Source of the DNA: Chrysoperla carnea
Taxonomy: Eukaryota; Arthropoda; Insecta; Neuroptera; Chrysopidae
Assembly (NCBI RefSeq): GCF_905475395.1
Contig: NC_058342.1
Coordinates: 3,779,001-3,843,000, forward strand
Length of the DNA: 64,000 nucleotides
Direction of reading: 5' to 3'
The notes beneath the pieces were generated by a model. The model saw only the letters and a list, made by a program, of their open reading frames with translations. It had not been told where the DNA came from and did no database searches. Below are positions 54,480 through 63,801 of this stretch, one piece after another. Within the stretch, counting starts at the first letter, position 1. Every line of letters starts with the position of its first letter. The position numbers were made by a program, and so were the translations under genes.

Positions 54480-54905
54480 TGGCTAACACCATTTTGTTTT
54501 TTTCTTTTTAAAAATTTTTTGAACTAAATATATATTAGGAGGAATTAGTTTTCAATAATTCATAAGGGTAAAATGATGGGTTTCCTACTCAAGTTTTCCA
54601 ATAGATATGAATATGAAGCTGTTGATTAGATTTTTACAATCTTGAAAACATCCATAGACCAATTGGGAGTGTATTTTTGTACTTGGAAACTCAAACAAAA
54701 TCTCTGATGATTAATTTTCTCTCAGCGTTTTGCTTAGATGAATGTCTATTATATACAATTTTCAATAATTTATCTTTATGTTTTTCAGAAACTTTGGTAG
54801 GTTTCATGTCAATTGTTTGATGTTTATTATTATTACAAGTTTTTTACCACATTTTGGAGAATATCAAGCCATTTGTATGAAACATTACACGAGAATTGTT
54901 TGTTT
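54480..54905 (-). pseudogene. Antisense Polinton integrase remnant
   Basis: On the minus strand, in shifting frames with stops, the sequence follows the integrase at 58311-59383: YKWLDILQNVV, KHQTIDMKPTKVSEKHKDK, SKYKNTLP, then PYELLKTN and a final KNKMVLAK. It covers the C-terminal half including the chromodomain-like end. It runs opposite to all its neighbours, so region C contains parts of at least two Polinton copies. Confidence 0.75.
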
Positions 54906-55229
54906 TACTTGTTTGAAAATAATTTGACATATGTAGGAAAAAGATAACATTTGTCCTTGATGAGATTAGTTACCTTAAGTCAACAACAGTAGACTTACGC
55001 GTTGAGTCTGAAGTCAGTTCTTATTTCCTAACAAAAACACATGTTCTCTGTTTACTGTTCCTCAACAGATACTTTATATGTAATTCTTTAACAAATAATG
55101 TTAATAAGGAGGCTTAAGTCATACATAGTGGACATACATATATTTATTAATTGTTTTATTTTATCAGTGTTTACAAAACATATAGATCATTTATTTGTGA
55201 ACTTGCATGTTTAATACAAAAGAAAGAGC
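54906..55229. other. Intergenic segment, no gene seen
   Basis: 55190-55229 resembles the leader of the DUF8207-like gene (GTGATC/ATGT region at 27815-27845). Nothing else is supported. Confidence 0.5.
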
Positions 55230-55490
55230 TGATTGAGTAGAGTAAATGCACTCAAAACAGGTGAACAATCAACAGTCATCACATTAGAAAAAACATTTAA
55301 GCCTATTACTTACCCGTTGAATAATCTTGTAGAAAAACAGGATGATTCGGTAAATGATAAACCAATTAATAAAAAACGTAAAGTGAATCATGCGCAGAGT
55401 TTATATAAAAACTAGAGAATGAAAATAAGCTATTAAATTATACATCAATTAATACGTTAAAATTATTTCAAGATACTCCATCAGTCTGAT
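55230..55490 (+). pseudogene. DUF8207-like N-terminal fragment
   Basis: Matches the first third of the gene at 27845-28819 (LEKTFKPITYPLNNLVEKQ) and then its region near 28080-28130 (KLLNYTSI, DTPS) with stops and deletions. It is joined directly to the leader of the C2H2 gene. Confidence 0.75.
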
Positions 55491-55517
55491 CACAACCGAT
55501 ACAGTTTTTTGATAAAC

Positions 55518-56102
55518 ATGTTTAAATGTGAATATTGTGATCTCATATTTTCTCGGACATTTAATAAAAATAGACACATCCAGCGTTGTCACACCTCTGA
55601 TTTCAACAATGCTATTCAAAATATACATAATGATAAAGATTGTTCTATTGCTGAATCTAGTAAAAGAAAACGAACATTGAGCAATTCTTCAAAGAGTTCG
55701 GAATCTATCGTTGCTAAAACTTCAAAGTTAAAACCAAATGATGACGAAACATATGATGATATTTCATTTAATGAATCGGAGAGTATCAATCAAAGGTTTA
55801 ATCTGAAAATGAGTAGTGATAGAAGCAAATTGGATAATTCACAAACTAAACAATACAAGGAATATGAATCAGGTATGAGTAGTGATAGAAGCAAATTGGA
55901 TAATTCACAAACTAAACAATACAAGGAATATGAATCAGGTATGAATAGTAAGAGTGTCCTAGAGGTTGATGGAAATATTTCTTATTATAATATTGATCCC
56001 AATGTATTAATTGATACATTAAGAAGTCTATATTCCACTGATGTTGGAAAAGAAATACTGACTATAATTCATCACTTGCGAAAAACAAATATAATTAAAT
56101 AA
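55518..56102 (+). CDS. C2H2 zinc-finger Polinton protein, intact copy (194 aa)
   Basis: ATG at 55518 after TTGATAAAC. One C2H2 finger at residues 4-25 (CEYCDLIFSRTF...HIQRCH), then a Ser/Lys/Arg linker with a nuclear-signal-like SSKRKR and acidic patches. A perfect 66-base tandem duplication adds 22 residues (MSSDRSKLDNSQTKQYKEYE repeated). A conserved C-terminal helix follows (DPNVLIDTLRSLYSTDVGKE). The sister at 27074-27591 is frameshifted, so this copy gives the true frame. Role unknown; DNA binding is likely from the finger. Confidence 0.7.
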   Translation: MFKCEYCDLIFSRTFNKNRHIQRCHTSDFNNAIQNIHNDKDCSIAESSKRKRTLSNSSKSSESIVAKTSKLKPNDDETYDDISFNESESINQRFNLKMSSDRSKLDNSQTKQYKEYESGMSSDRSKLDNSQTKQYKEYESGMNSKSVLEVDGNISYYNIDPNVLIDTLRSLYSTDVGKEILTIIHHLRKTNIIK

Positions 56103-56510
56103 CAAGTTGATATTAACTTTTAACATAAAATTAGTAATTTCTTATTAAAAATCATTTAGTAATTTCTTTTTAAAAATCATTTAGTAATACGTTCTATGAA
56201 TAATTTTTAAAAATAAAACAGTCTATCAAGATAAAACATTTATATTATTTTAAAATTATTGGAATTACAAGATATTTTAAAATTATTGGAATTACAAGAT
56301 ATTTTCAAAAAAAAAAATACATCCATCATATTTCCCAATCCCAGGTATTAGTGTAGAAGATGTTTGTGAATCAATATGAATTCTGATTGAAATAATGAAC
56401 TTACCTTAAATGATGACTTAAAAATGTCAAGTTCATAATTTGATTAGATTCTGGAATAAGTGCAAACATACAAATAGTCAAATCAAACCGATATTACCCA
56501 AATTGCTCCG
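56103..56510. other. Intergenic segment with a block shared with Polinton B
   Basis: 56150-56185 and 56255-56300 hold short direct repeats (CATTTAGTAATTTC; TTTTAAAATTATTGGAATTA). 56340-56420 repeats 29150-29235. No complete gene. Confidence 0.6.
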
Positions 56511-57030
56511 ATAATATCAATTTTTGATAAAAATTGCTCCGACTATATAAATTTTTGATAAAAATTGCTCCGACTATATCAATTTTTGATAAAAATTGCT
56601 CCGATAATATCAATTTTTGATAAAAATTGCTCCGACTATATCAATTTTTGATAAAAATTGCTCCGACTATATCAATTTTTGATAAAAATTGCTCCGACTA
56701 TATAAATTTTTGATAAAAATTGCTCCGACTATATCAATTTTTGATAAAAATTGCTCCGACTATATCAATTTTTGATAAAAATTGCTCCGACTATATCAAT
56801 TTTTGATAAAAATTGCTCCGACTATATCAATTTTTGATCAAAATTGCTCCGACTATATCAATTTTTGATAAAAATTGCTCCGATAATATCAATTTTTGAT
56901 AAAAATTGCTCCGACTATATCAATTTTTGATAAAAATTGCTCCGATAATATCAATTTTTGATAAAAATTGCTCCGACTATATCAATTTTTGATAAAAATT
57001 GCTCCGACTATATCAATTTTTGATAAAAAT
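56511..57030. repeat. 31-bp minisatellite, about 17 units
   Basis: Unit: AAATTGCTCCGACTATATC followed by AATTTTTGATAA. Units vary mainly at ACTATATC / ATAATATC. Each contains the palindrome TATCAATTTTTGATA. It passes into shorter GCTCCGATAT/GCTCCGATAG units at 57030-57118. Confidence 0.95.
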
Positions 57031-57118
57031 TGCTCCGAATATCCAAATTGCTCCGATATTACTCCGATAGTGCTCCGATATTGCTCCGATAGTGCTCCGA
57101 TATTGCTCCGATATTACC

Positions 57119-57424
57119 CCCCCAAATAAAAGGAGACATAAAAAATTGGATATGTTTTTTCTTATTCAAACATATTCTGCAGCACATAAACAAAATTTAC
57201 GTGACAATTGTAATGTGATTATTTTATTAAAACAGGATACATTGAATCTAAGACATGTTTTCGATAATCATGTTGTTGGTGATATGAGTTTTGAAAAATT
57301 TTGTACACTTTGTGGCGAATGCTGGAAGAATAAATATGGTTTTATTGTTGTCGATAAGGAGTCTGAATTAAATAATGGACGATATAGGTGTGGGTTTGAT
57401 AAGTATATAATTATAAATACATAA
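57119..57424 (+). pseudogene. Polinton packaging ATPase, C-terminal third only
   Basis: The reading KRRHKKLDMFFLIQTYSAAH, FDNHVVGDMSFEKF and GRYRCGFDKY aligns with the C-terminal half of the ATPase remnant at 25727-26152. Walker A and B are absent: upstream is minisatellite, which has taken the place of the gene's front. It cannot work as a motor. Confidence 0.8.
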
Positions 57425-57460
57425 GATGTTGGTTAAACTGCATCAGATGTAAATCGTTAG

Positions 57461-58261
57461 TTGTTCAGAATAAATGAAAAAATAGAAAAGGAGCGACAAA
57501 TTAAACACAGGATAATTAGTGCCAGAAAAAATATAAGAGCCAAATATTTATTATTGAAACGTGGTGAGCAGAGATTGGAACAAAATTTACAAACACTATA
57601 CAAACCCATTATACAACCGATTAATGAGTTATCTGAAAAAATAACCAAAGCTCCTTTAATCAAAGATGAAATAAAAAATGAAAGAGAAATATTAGACATT
57701 AAAAAAGAGGATGACTCATCATTAGAAGCAAAATATGGCCCCAATGTACTTAAATATATGCAAAAATATTTAAATTCAAAAGATAAAAAGTACATTTTTG
57801 GTGTTAGTAGAGAGAAAGATGATTGGAAAATTGGAAATTCAAGTGTTGATTTTCAAAATGACTATATGAAGCTTAACGGAAAAATGTTTCAGCTAACTGA
57901 AGGGCTTTGGGAATTATTATTCAAGAAAAAATCTCAAAATTATGATGAAGCAGATCTAGAAACATATAAACATATACTTCAGCTAACAAATGTACATCGT
58001 AAAAAATTTAAGAGCAATGGTCAAATTTCTGGTGAACGAAGTAATAAATATCGTGATATTATTTCAAAATTGTTTCATGAGGGTGAGGGGATATCATACC
58101 GTAGCTTGCATAAGCCAAAAGTAATTTATTACACTGATCCAAATAAATTAATACAACGTCTTAAGCTTTTAAATTCGGAAAAGCTCGCTGGAAATTCAGG
58201 CTTAGAAAATGAGATAATAAGCATTTTATCAGAATTGAGAGGGCGTGGTATTATAGCTTAA
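57461..58261 (+). CDS. DUF8207-like Polinton protein, paralogue (266 aa)
   Basis: The open frame begins with a Leu codon at 57461 and has no early ATG, so the true start is unclear (an upstream exon or non-ATG start). The N-terminal coiled-coil-like helix ends in a KPIIQPINELSEK motif, like that of the 27845 gene. The C-terminal domain repeats the same anchors (FGVSREKDDWKIGNSSVDFQ, EGLWELLFKKKS, LQLTNVHRKK, NKYRDIISKLF) and ends in a helix (QRLKLLNSEKLAGN). Follows the ATPase by 36 bases and precedes the integrase by 50, a tight order suggesting an old core cluster. Function unknown. Confidence 0.65.
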   Translation: MFRINEKIEKERQIKHRIISARKNIRAKYLLLKRGEQRLEQNLQTLYKPIIQPINELSEKITKAPLIKDEIKNEREILDIKKEDDSSLEAKYGPNVLKYMQKYLNSKDKKYIFGVSREKDDWKIGNSSVDFQNDYMKLNGKMFQLTEGLWELLFKKKSQNYDEADLETYKHILQLTNVHRKKFKSNGQISGERSNKYRDIISKLFHEGEGISYRSLHKPKVIYYTDPNKLIQRLKLLNSEKLAGNSGLENEIISILSELRGRGIIA

Positions 58262-58310
58262 TTTTTCTCTATTTATAAAACAAATCGTTAACGGTTAAAT
58301 TATTATCAGA

Positions 58311-59383
58311 ATGAATGTCAACCTGAATACATATGCTTCATATGCTTCATATGCTTCATATGCAATATTTTTAATATTAATTGTTAATTTATTGTATAAA
58401 ATTATAAATAACATTGCATTTAATCAGTGTATAATGGAAAAATCAGAAATTGTAAATGAAATTCATAAACCTGCCAGAGTAAACTTTCCTAGACGAAAAT
58501 ATAAACTATTTGGAATAGATGATTTATTTGAAGCTGATTTAGTAGAAATGAGAAATTATTCCAAAGAAAATAATGGCTATAAATATATACTTACTGTAAT
58601 CAATTTTTTTTTTCTAAATTTGCTTATTGTGAACCTCTGAAAACAAAAACTGGGAAAGAAGTAACAAATGCATTTGAAAAAATATTGGAAAGAACTACAC
58701 CACCTAAGAATCTGCATGTTGATCAAGGGAAAGAATTCTTCAATTTACATTTTCTGAAGTTAATGAAAGAGTATAAAATTAATATATATCCAACTTATTC
58801 TACAAAAAAATGTGCAATTATAGAACGTTTCAATAGAAAATTGAAAAATATGTTATATAAACAATTTCCACTTAATGGATCATACAAGTGGGTTGATATT
58901 CTTCAAAAAATGGTTGCGGTTTATAATAATAAAACACATCGGACAATAGCTATGAAACCAAGTGAAGTTACTAAAGCCCATGAGGAGGAATTATTAAAAA
59001 CTGCTTATAATAATCAACCATCCGACCAAAAAAAAATGAAAAAAAATTTTTCTGTTGGTGATTTTGTATGCATATCCAAATACAAACATATATTTGAAAA
59101 GAAATACATGCCAAATTGGACAATGGAAGTTTTCAAGATTACAAAAGTACAATCATCACATCCATATACATATCTATTGGAAGACTTGAAAGGAAATCCA
59201 ATATTAGGATCATTCTACCAATATGAATTATTGAAAACAAATTATCCAGATATATATTTAGTTGAAAAAATTTTAAAAAGGAGGAAAAATATGGTGCTTG
59301 TAAAATGGTTGGGGGTTCAAGGATTCTCAATGGATACCTCAAAAGGATTTATTATAACAAAAATGAAATGTCGCTATAAATAA
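58311..59383 (+). pseudogene. Polinton integrase (DDE, chromodomain-like end), one frameshift
   Basis: 58311-58640 begins with a repeated ASYASYA stretch and a hydrophobic helix, then the typical start EIHKPARVNFPRRKY and the first catalytic Asp (FEADLVEMRNY). A T-run at 58604-58613 shifts the frame. 58640-59383 continues with the second Asp (NLHVDQGKEFFN), the Glu (CAIIERFNRKLK) and a C-terminal end (NMVLVKWLGVQGF) of chromodomain style. One base in a homopolymer separates the halves, so decay is slight or a sequencing artefact is possible. It inserts Polinton DNA. Confidence 0.82.
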
Positions 59384-59647
59384 AATATTTTTTTAATTAT
59401 TACATTTTTAAACAAGAAATATTTTCCATATTTTTAACACAAATAATTAAAATGCTTTAATTTCTATCTATTTAATGGCTCTAGTTGAGTAAATAAATCT
59501 CTAAGTAGTTGCTTAGCTAGATCCCTTTGCATATTAATAAATTATTTCAATAGATGGTGGGAGTGATTTCAGGTTCACTATATATTTACATCTTTTTAAG
59601 TCAAAAATTATTAATTAGTAACCATCGCGAAACTGTAAACGTTAACA

Positions 59648-60295
59648 ATGGCTCAGAAGCAGGTTGATCAATATTATCTAAATATGAAAAAAGATGTATT
59701 ATTAAAATCTTTAATTCAGTTGAATAAATGTGAAACAAAATTTATTATTATTGGAATTTCGCCTTTTGATTTATCAAATATAATGCAAATTAAAACACAT
59801 CGTGGTCAATTTATAAATTTTACTAAATCGCAATGGATACAACTCTTAAATAATCAACAAATTATTTTGGATTATATAAATAATATAAATAACTTTCTGG
59901 TGGATATATTAATTGATGATGTTACTATTTCTCCTCATGATTGCTATAACAAGAAAATAATTAAGTTTTCATCGAGTAATTCTACTATCTTTCTGGGTGG
60001 TGAAACAGTTAAAAAAATGTTTAAGGTAGAAAAAATTATTGACATTCAATTTTCAATATTGGAATCATTAAATATTCCTGGTTATATGCAAATGGTGAGA
60101 AACAAATTCCTGGCTGAGGAAAACTCACAAGCACAATTTGGGAATTGGCGTCCAAATATTTCATCAGTGATTGAACAAGAAAAAAATCTACTATTGAAGA
60201 AATTTTTATTGGAATTGTTAATGGAATATCCTGACATTATAGAAAAAAATTTACAAATTTCTCCTCTTACTTTAAATTATTATATTGATTATTAA
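59648..60295 (+). CDS. Unknown Polinton protein, possibly PC4-like (215 aa)
   Basis: An intact frame right after the integrase. Residues about 48-75 (MQIKTHRGQFINFTKSQWIQ) and a second similar strand-rich segment (KIIKFSSSNSTIFLGGETVK) recall PC4-like single-stranded-DNA-binding units, but this is only a pattern impression. A helical C-terminus (LLLKKFLLELLMEYPDIIEK) ends the protein. The last 80 bases and the 3' flank are duplicated at 61690-61970 and again, decayed, at 62075-62205. Confidence 0.5.
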   Translation: MAQKQVDQYYLNMKKDVLLKSLIQLNKCETKFIIIGISPFDLSNIMQIKTHRGQFINFTKSQWIQLLNNQQIILDYINNINNFLVDILIDDVTISPHDCYNKKIIKFSSSNSTIFLGGETVKKMFKVEKIIDIQFSILESLNIPGYMQMVRNKFLAEENSQAQFGNWRPNISSVIEQEKNLLLKKFLLELLMEYPDIIEKNLQISPLTLNYYIDY

Positions 60296-60592
60296 CAATT
60301 TTGTACTATTATTTAAAATAAATATAATCTGAAAAAATTAAAAAAAGAGGTTGTTATTAAGTAAAACAAAATCCTTATTTAGATGATATTTTTATTAAAA
60401 ACATATAAAATTTATGAAAAACATACAAAATTAACAAAAAGTAAAAAAATTGACGTAAATGTTATAAAATTGATAAAAATGTTATAAAATTGATGAAAAC
60501 ATCACAAAATGTTGTAAAAGATAACAAAAATTGATGAGAAAATTTTTTCAAATTATACCCACATCTTCGGCGCTTCTTTTCAAAATCATTTT
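60296..60592. other. A+T-rich 3' flank
   Basis: Contains repeated ACATACAAAATT and AAAATTGATAAAAATG blocks, also present at 61870-61960. No gene. Confidence 0.5.
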
Positions 60593-61166
60593 TTATTTAG
60601 TTAAATCTATAACAGTGTTGATTTTTGTTTGGCAATATTTTTTCTTCTTGTCAGTAGCTGGTTTATTGGGTTTGCAGACAGGTTTTTTTTTATATATTTT
60701 ACGATGTGAAAGCCTCGATGGTTGATATATGAGTGCTTTAGATTGGTTAAAAGGAGAATCATATGTTGATGGATTTGAATATTCCCTGAATTGATCGATG
60801 GAAGGTTCAAATATTGATGAATTTTGGTTGGTGGAATTTATAAATGGTTCCAACTCCGCAAGAGATATATTGCTTAGTGAAGAAGGATTAAATTCTAGAT
60901 CTAAATCTAATGGAAGGTAATTTTCCATGTCTATTATAGGAAAATCATCAGCAGGTTTGGGAATATTTTTTGGTGCAACAAGAATTCCCAGTCTGAGGGA
61001 TTCCTGCTCTAGCTCTATAGCAGTTTGAATTAATGCATCATTGGTTGTTTCACATTCCCAGTCTGGTACTAACTATTAAAAAATAACAGAACAAACAAAA
61101 AAAATATCAGAAAAGAAAAAACAATAAAAAAATTATATAAAAGCATACCTGAGTTATATTTTCCAT
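60593..61166 (-). CDS. Two-exon protein with C-terminal SUMO-interaction-like motif (165 aa)
   Basis: Exon 1 is 61166-61149 (MENITQ), donor GTATGC; exon 2 is 61072-60593 after TTTTTAATAG. The phase is kept. Exon 2 starts LVPDWECETTNDALIQTAIE, an acidic helix somewhat like a ubiquitin-interacting motif. Then come a proline-flanked segment (VAPKNIPKPADDFPIIDMEN), a Ser/Asn-rich middle, a basic patch (KIYKKKPVCKPNKPATDKKK) and the end INTVIDLTK. VIDLT is a textbook SUMO-interacting core. The protein is probably nuclear. No family recognised. It lies divergently to the gene at 61381. Confidence 0.5.
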
Positions 61167-61294
61167 TTGAAAACTGGGCCTTTTCAAAAACAATTGACAA
61201 CTAATAAGATTGAAATTTTATACTACTTATTTATATCATTTTCAATAACCGTCTCTCATATGGATAAAATATATACCATTCCCAAATAAGGCAG

Positions 61295-61302
61295 TATATA
61301 AG
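61295..61302 (+). promoter_or_regulatory. TATA-like element for the gene at 61381
   Basis: TATATAAG, about 80 bases before the ATG. Confidence 0.4.
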
Positions 61303-61380
61303 CTTGAATAATTTGCTCCATCTTTAGCACAAGTTAAAATTTATTTATCTTATTTTTAAGAAAATAAAATAACAACAAAA

Positions 61381-61704
61381 ATGTCCTGTGTACATTTGAA
61401 ATTCAATATTATAAATAAAAAAGTTAGTGAAGTAAGAATTATTAAAAATGGAGAAGAAAAGGAGAGATTTTATATTAGTGGATATTGGAAATTGAAGTTT
61501 TTCGGAGGATGGTCCAATGAAATGAGAATAGGAGAAATGAAGAGGAGGATAGAGACAATCCTCTCATATGAGGGGATTAATTCAGTACATGTGGATGAAG
61601 AGGCAGAGAAAATTCTCTGCCAAAATTTATTTAAGAAAATAGATGTAGCTGTTATGTGGGATTGCAAGCATTGCAAATTTGGAAATGTTAATGGAATATC
61701 CTGA
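61381..61704 (+). CDS. Small protein of unknown function (107 aa), 3' end replaced
   Basis: Starts MSCVHLKFNIINKKVSEV; basic, strand-rich, with a WKLKFFGGW patch and a CX2C-like pair (WDCKHCKFG). The last few codons come from a duplicated piece of the 59648 gene that begins at about 61685, so the native C-terminus is probably lost. No family recognised. Confidence 0.45.
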   Translation: MSCVHLKFNIINKKVSEVRIIKNGEEKERFYISGYWKLKFFGGWSNEMRIGEMKRRIETILSYEGINSVHVDEEAEKILCQNLFKKIDVAVMWDCKHCKFGNVNGIS

Positions 61705-61970
61705 TGTTATAGAAAAAAATTTACAAATTTCTCCTCTTAGCTTAAATTATTATATTGATTATTAACAATTTTTTACTATTACTTAAAATAAATATAATCT
61801 GAAAAAATTAAAAAGAGGTTGTTATTAAGTAAAACAAAATCCTTATTTTAGATGATATTTTTATTAAAAACATATAAAATTTATGAAAAACATACAAAAA
61901 TTCACGTAAATGTTATAAAATTGATAAAAATGTTATAAAATTGATGAAAACATCACAAAATGGTAAAAAT
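61685..61970 (+). repeat. Duplicate of the 59648 gene tail and flank
   Basis: Nearly identical to 60212-60510 from TTAATGGAATATCCTGA onward, with small deletions. A third, more decayed copy is 62075-62205 (around AAAAATTTACAAACTATCTCC). Confidence 0.85.
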
Positions 61971-62074
61971 TTAAAAAACTTTACTTAAGTTTGAGTTCTG
62001 GTTTATTTGCTCAGTTGTATCCCAAGAGAAAAATACAATGATGAAAAAGTTTTTTGTTGGAGTTATTAATTAAT

Positions 62075-62205
62075 AATCCCATTGTGTTGGAAAAAATTTA
62101 CAAACTATCTCCCCTTATTTAACATTGAATTATTACACTAAATATTAACTATTTTGTACTATTTTGTACTATTATTTTAAATAAAGGTAATCTGAAAAAC
62201 TAAAA
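62075..62205 (+). repeat. Third, decayed copy of the 59648 gene tail
   Basis: Shares ACTATTTTGTACTATTATTT and AATCTGAAAAA blocks with 60290-60335. Contains a small tandem duplication (ATTTTGTACT). Confidence 0.6.
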
Positions 62206-62339
62206 AATTGGTTTAAATTAAAATCCTTGAGATTATTTTTAATTTTTTTATTTAAAAAGTTCAAAATGTTGAAAAATATAATATTTAAAAAAAAAATTGA
62301 AAAATATTATATAAATAAATGATATATAAAAAAGAAAAA

Positions 62340-62860
62340 TATTATGCAAAAAATAGGTGCGGGAGGAGAGGAGAATACTTGCAGCATTTACTTTGTTGAT
62401 TACACTGTAAAAAGAAATATTTAGCAGCTGGAAATTTTTTTTTGATAATGTTGTAAATGTAAATTTTTACCTGTTTGATTCTTTTTGTGAAATTCTTCCT
62501 CCTACATCTATTTTTTAATGTATATCATAATATGCACTGCTTCTATTTTCAATTCTGTCTACAATGGAGTATGGAAGGAAATCCATACTTCTCAAAATTT
62601 CTTCTCCCAGGCTCAATAGACCCTCAAATTCTTCATAAATCATATTGCTATTGGATGAAAAAAATTATAAGTTTTTAAGGTTTTTTTTATTTTTTTTTAA
62701 CTCACGTTACATTCTCGCATATTTTAGTATTGTTTATTTCACTGTAAAAAAAAATGTATACAAAGTATCTTGATATGATGTAATTAAAAGTGATTTTAAA
62801 AAATTATAAATTATATAAAAAAATATTTATAATGTTCAAGTTTTACTCACTCTTTATAAT
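62340..62860 (-). pseudogene. Possible multi-exon gene on the minus strand, unknown
   Basis: Minus-strand splice-like signals are unusually dense: donor GTGAGTAA near 62850, TTTTTTTTACAG near 62745, donor ACGTGAGT near 62705, CCAATAG near 62665, CAGGTAAAAA near 62470 and TTTTTACAG near 62408. The best exon reads YEEFEGLLSLGEEILRSMDF then LPYSIVDRIENRSSAYYDIH before a stop. I cannot assemble a full frame, so it is a candidate or remnant only. Confidence 0.3.
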
Positions 62861-63190
62861 AAAACTCCTTGATGATGCCTAGGTTTATTACTAGGCTTAT
62901 TATTATAAGCACAATTATGATGGTATTTTTCTCTATCTCGAATTAAACACTCTGAACTGAAGCTCAAATTAAACACTCTGAATTGAAGATATTAATAAGA
63001 TAGATATTGAAGATGATAATGAGCGCTAAAAGTTTTTTGATTTTATATCTAGCTTCTAGGGTGTAAAAATTCGAAGTGAGCATAAATGAAAAGCAATACG
63101 TTTCTTTATTAGATAGGACTACTAAAAAATGTTTATTTTTCTTTATGTTAAACAAGTGAAAACAAACAATTGACTAAGTTAATTGTTGAA
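62861..63190. other. A+T-rich segment, no gene seen
   Basis: Short direct repeat AATTAAACACTCTGAA at about 62941 and 62967. Nothing else supported. Confidence 0.5.
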
Positions 63191-63801
63191 ATACCATGTA
63201 TAGGAAGTGTTGATAACTCTGTCACATTTCACATACATACATATCTGACATATTTAACTGATATTCTCATATAATGCGCAAGTGTTAATGCGCAATCGTT
63301 TGTTTTTTTTTGACGTCACGTAAATAACAAAAGATATTCACTTTGATATTCCTATATTAATACATACTATAAAATTTGCACTTAACGCCCTCGTGGGTAA
63401 ACAGTGATGTTTATAAAAAAATGTTTCAAACAAAAGTTTTATATTTTTTTATAAGCAACATTTTTTGCATTTAAACTTTTGTTCTATCTCTAACGGTTTA
63501 CAAGATGGGTCCTACGGACCCAAGACCCCATTGACCTATGATGCTCATTTACGAACTTGACCTGTCTTTTTACGTCCTGAGTACGCTGTAAAAATTTCAG
63601 ATCGATATCTTTTTTCGTTTTTGAGTTATCGTGTCCACAGACGGACGGACGGATGGACGGACGAACAGCCGGAAATGGATTAATTAGGTGATTCTATGAA
63701 CACCTACACCAAAATTTTGTTCGTAGCATCAATATTTTTAAGCGTTACAAACTTTGGATGAAACTTAATATACCATGTATATTTCACATATACATGGTAT
63801 A
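63191..63801. repeat. Dispersed insect repeat with ATACCATGTATA inverted ends
   Basis: Begins ATACCATGTATA and ends TATACATGGTAT, with a further hairpin at the right end (ATACCATGTATA ... TATACATGGTAT within 63770-63801). Internal landmarks are CAAGATGGGTCCTACGGACC and runs of GACGGACG at about 63640-63665. I recognise the type as a very common dispersed repeat in some insect genomes; class (MITE, Helitron or SINE-like) is not settled. Confidence 0.55.

Noticed and set aside
56511..57118. CRISPR array
   Set aside because: Units are tandem with no unique spacers, the genome is eukaryotic, and no cas genes are present.
57092..57118. N-terminal extension of the ATPase fragment (MLRYCSDITPP)
   Set aside because: It is translated minisatellite, not gene sequence.
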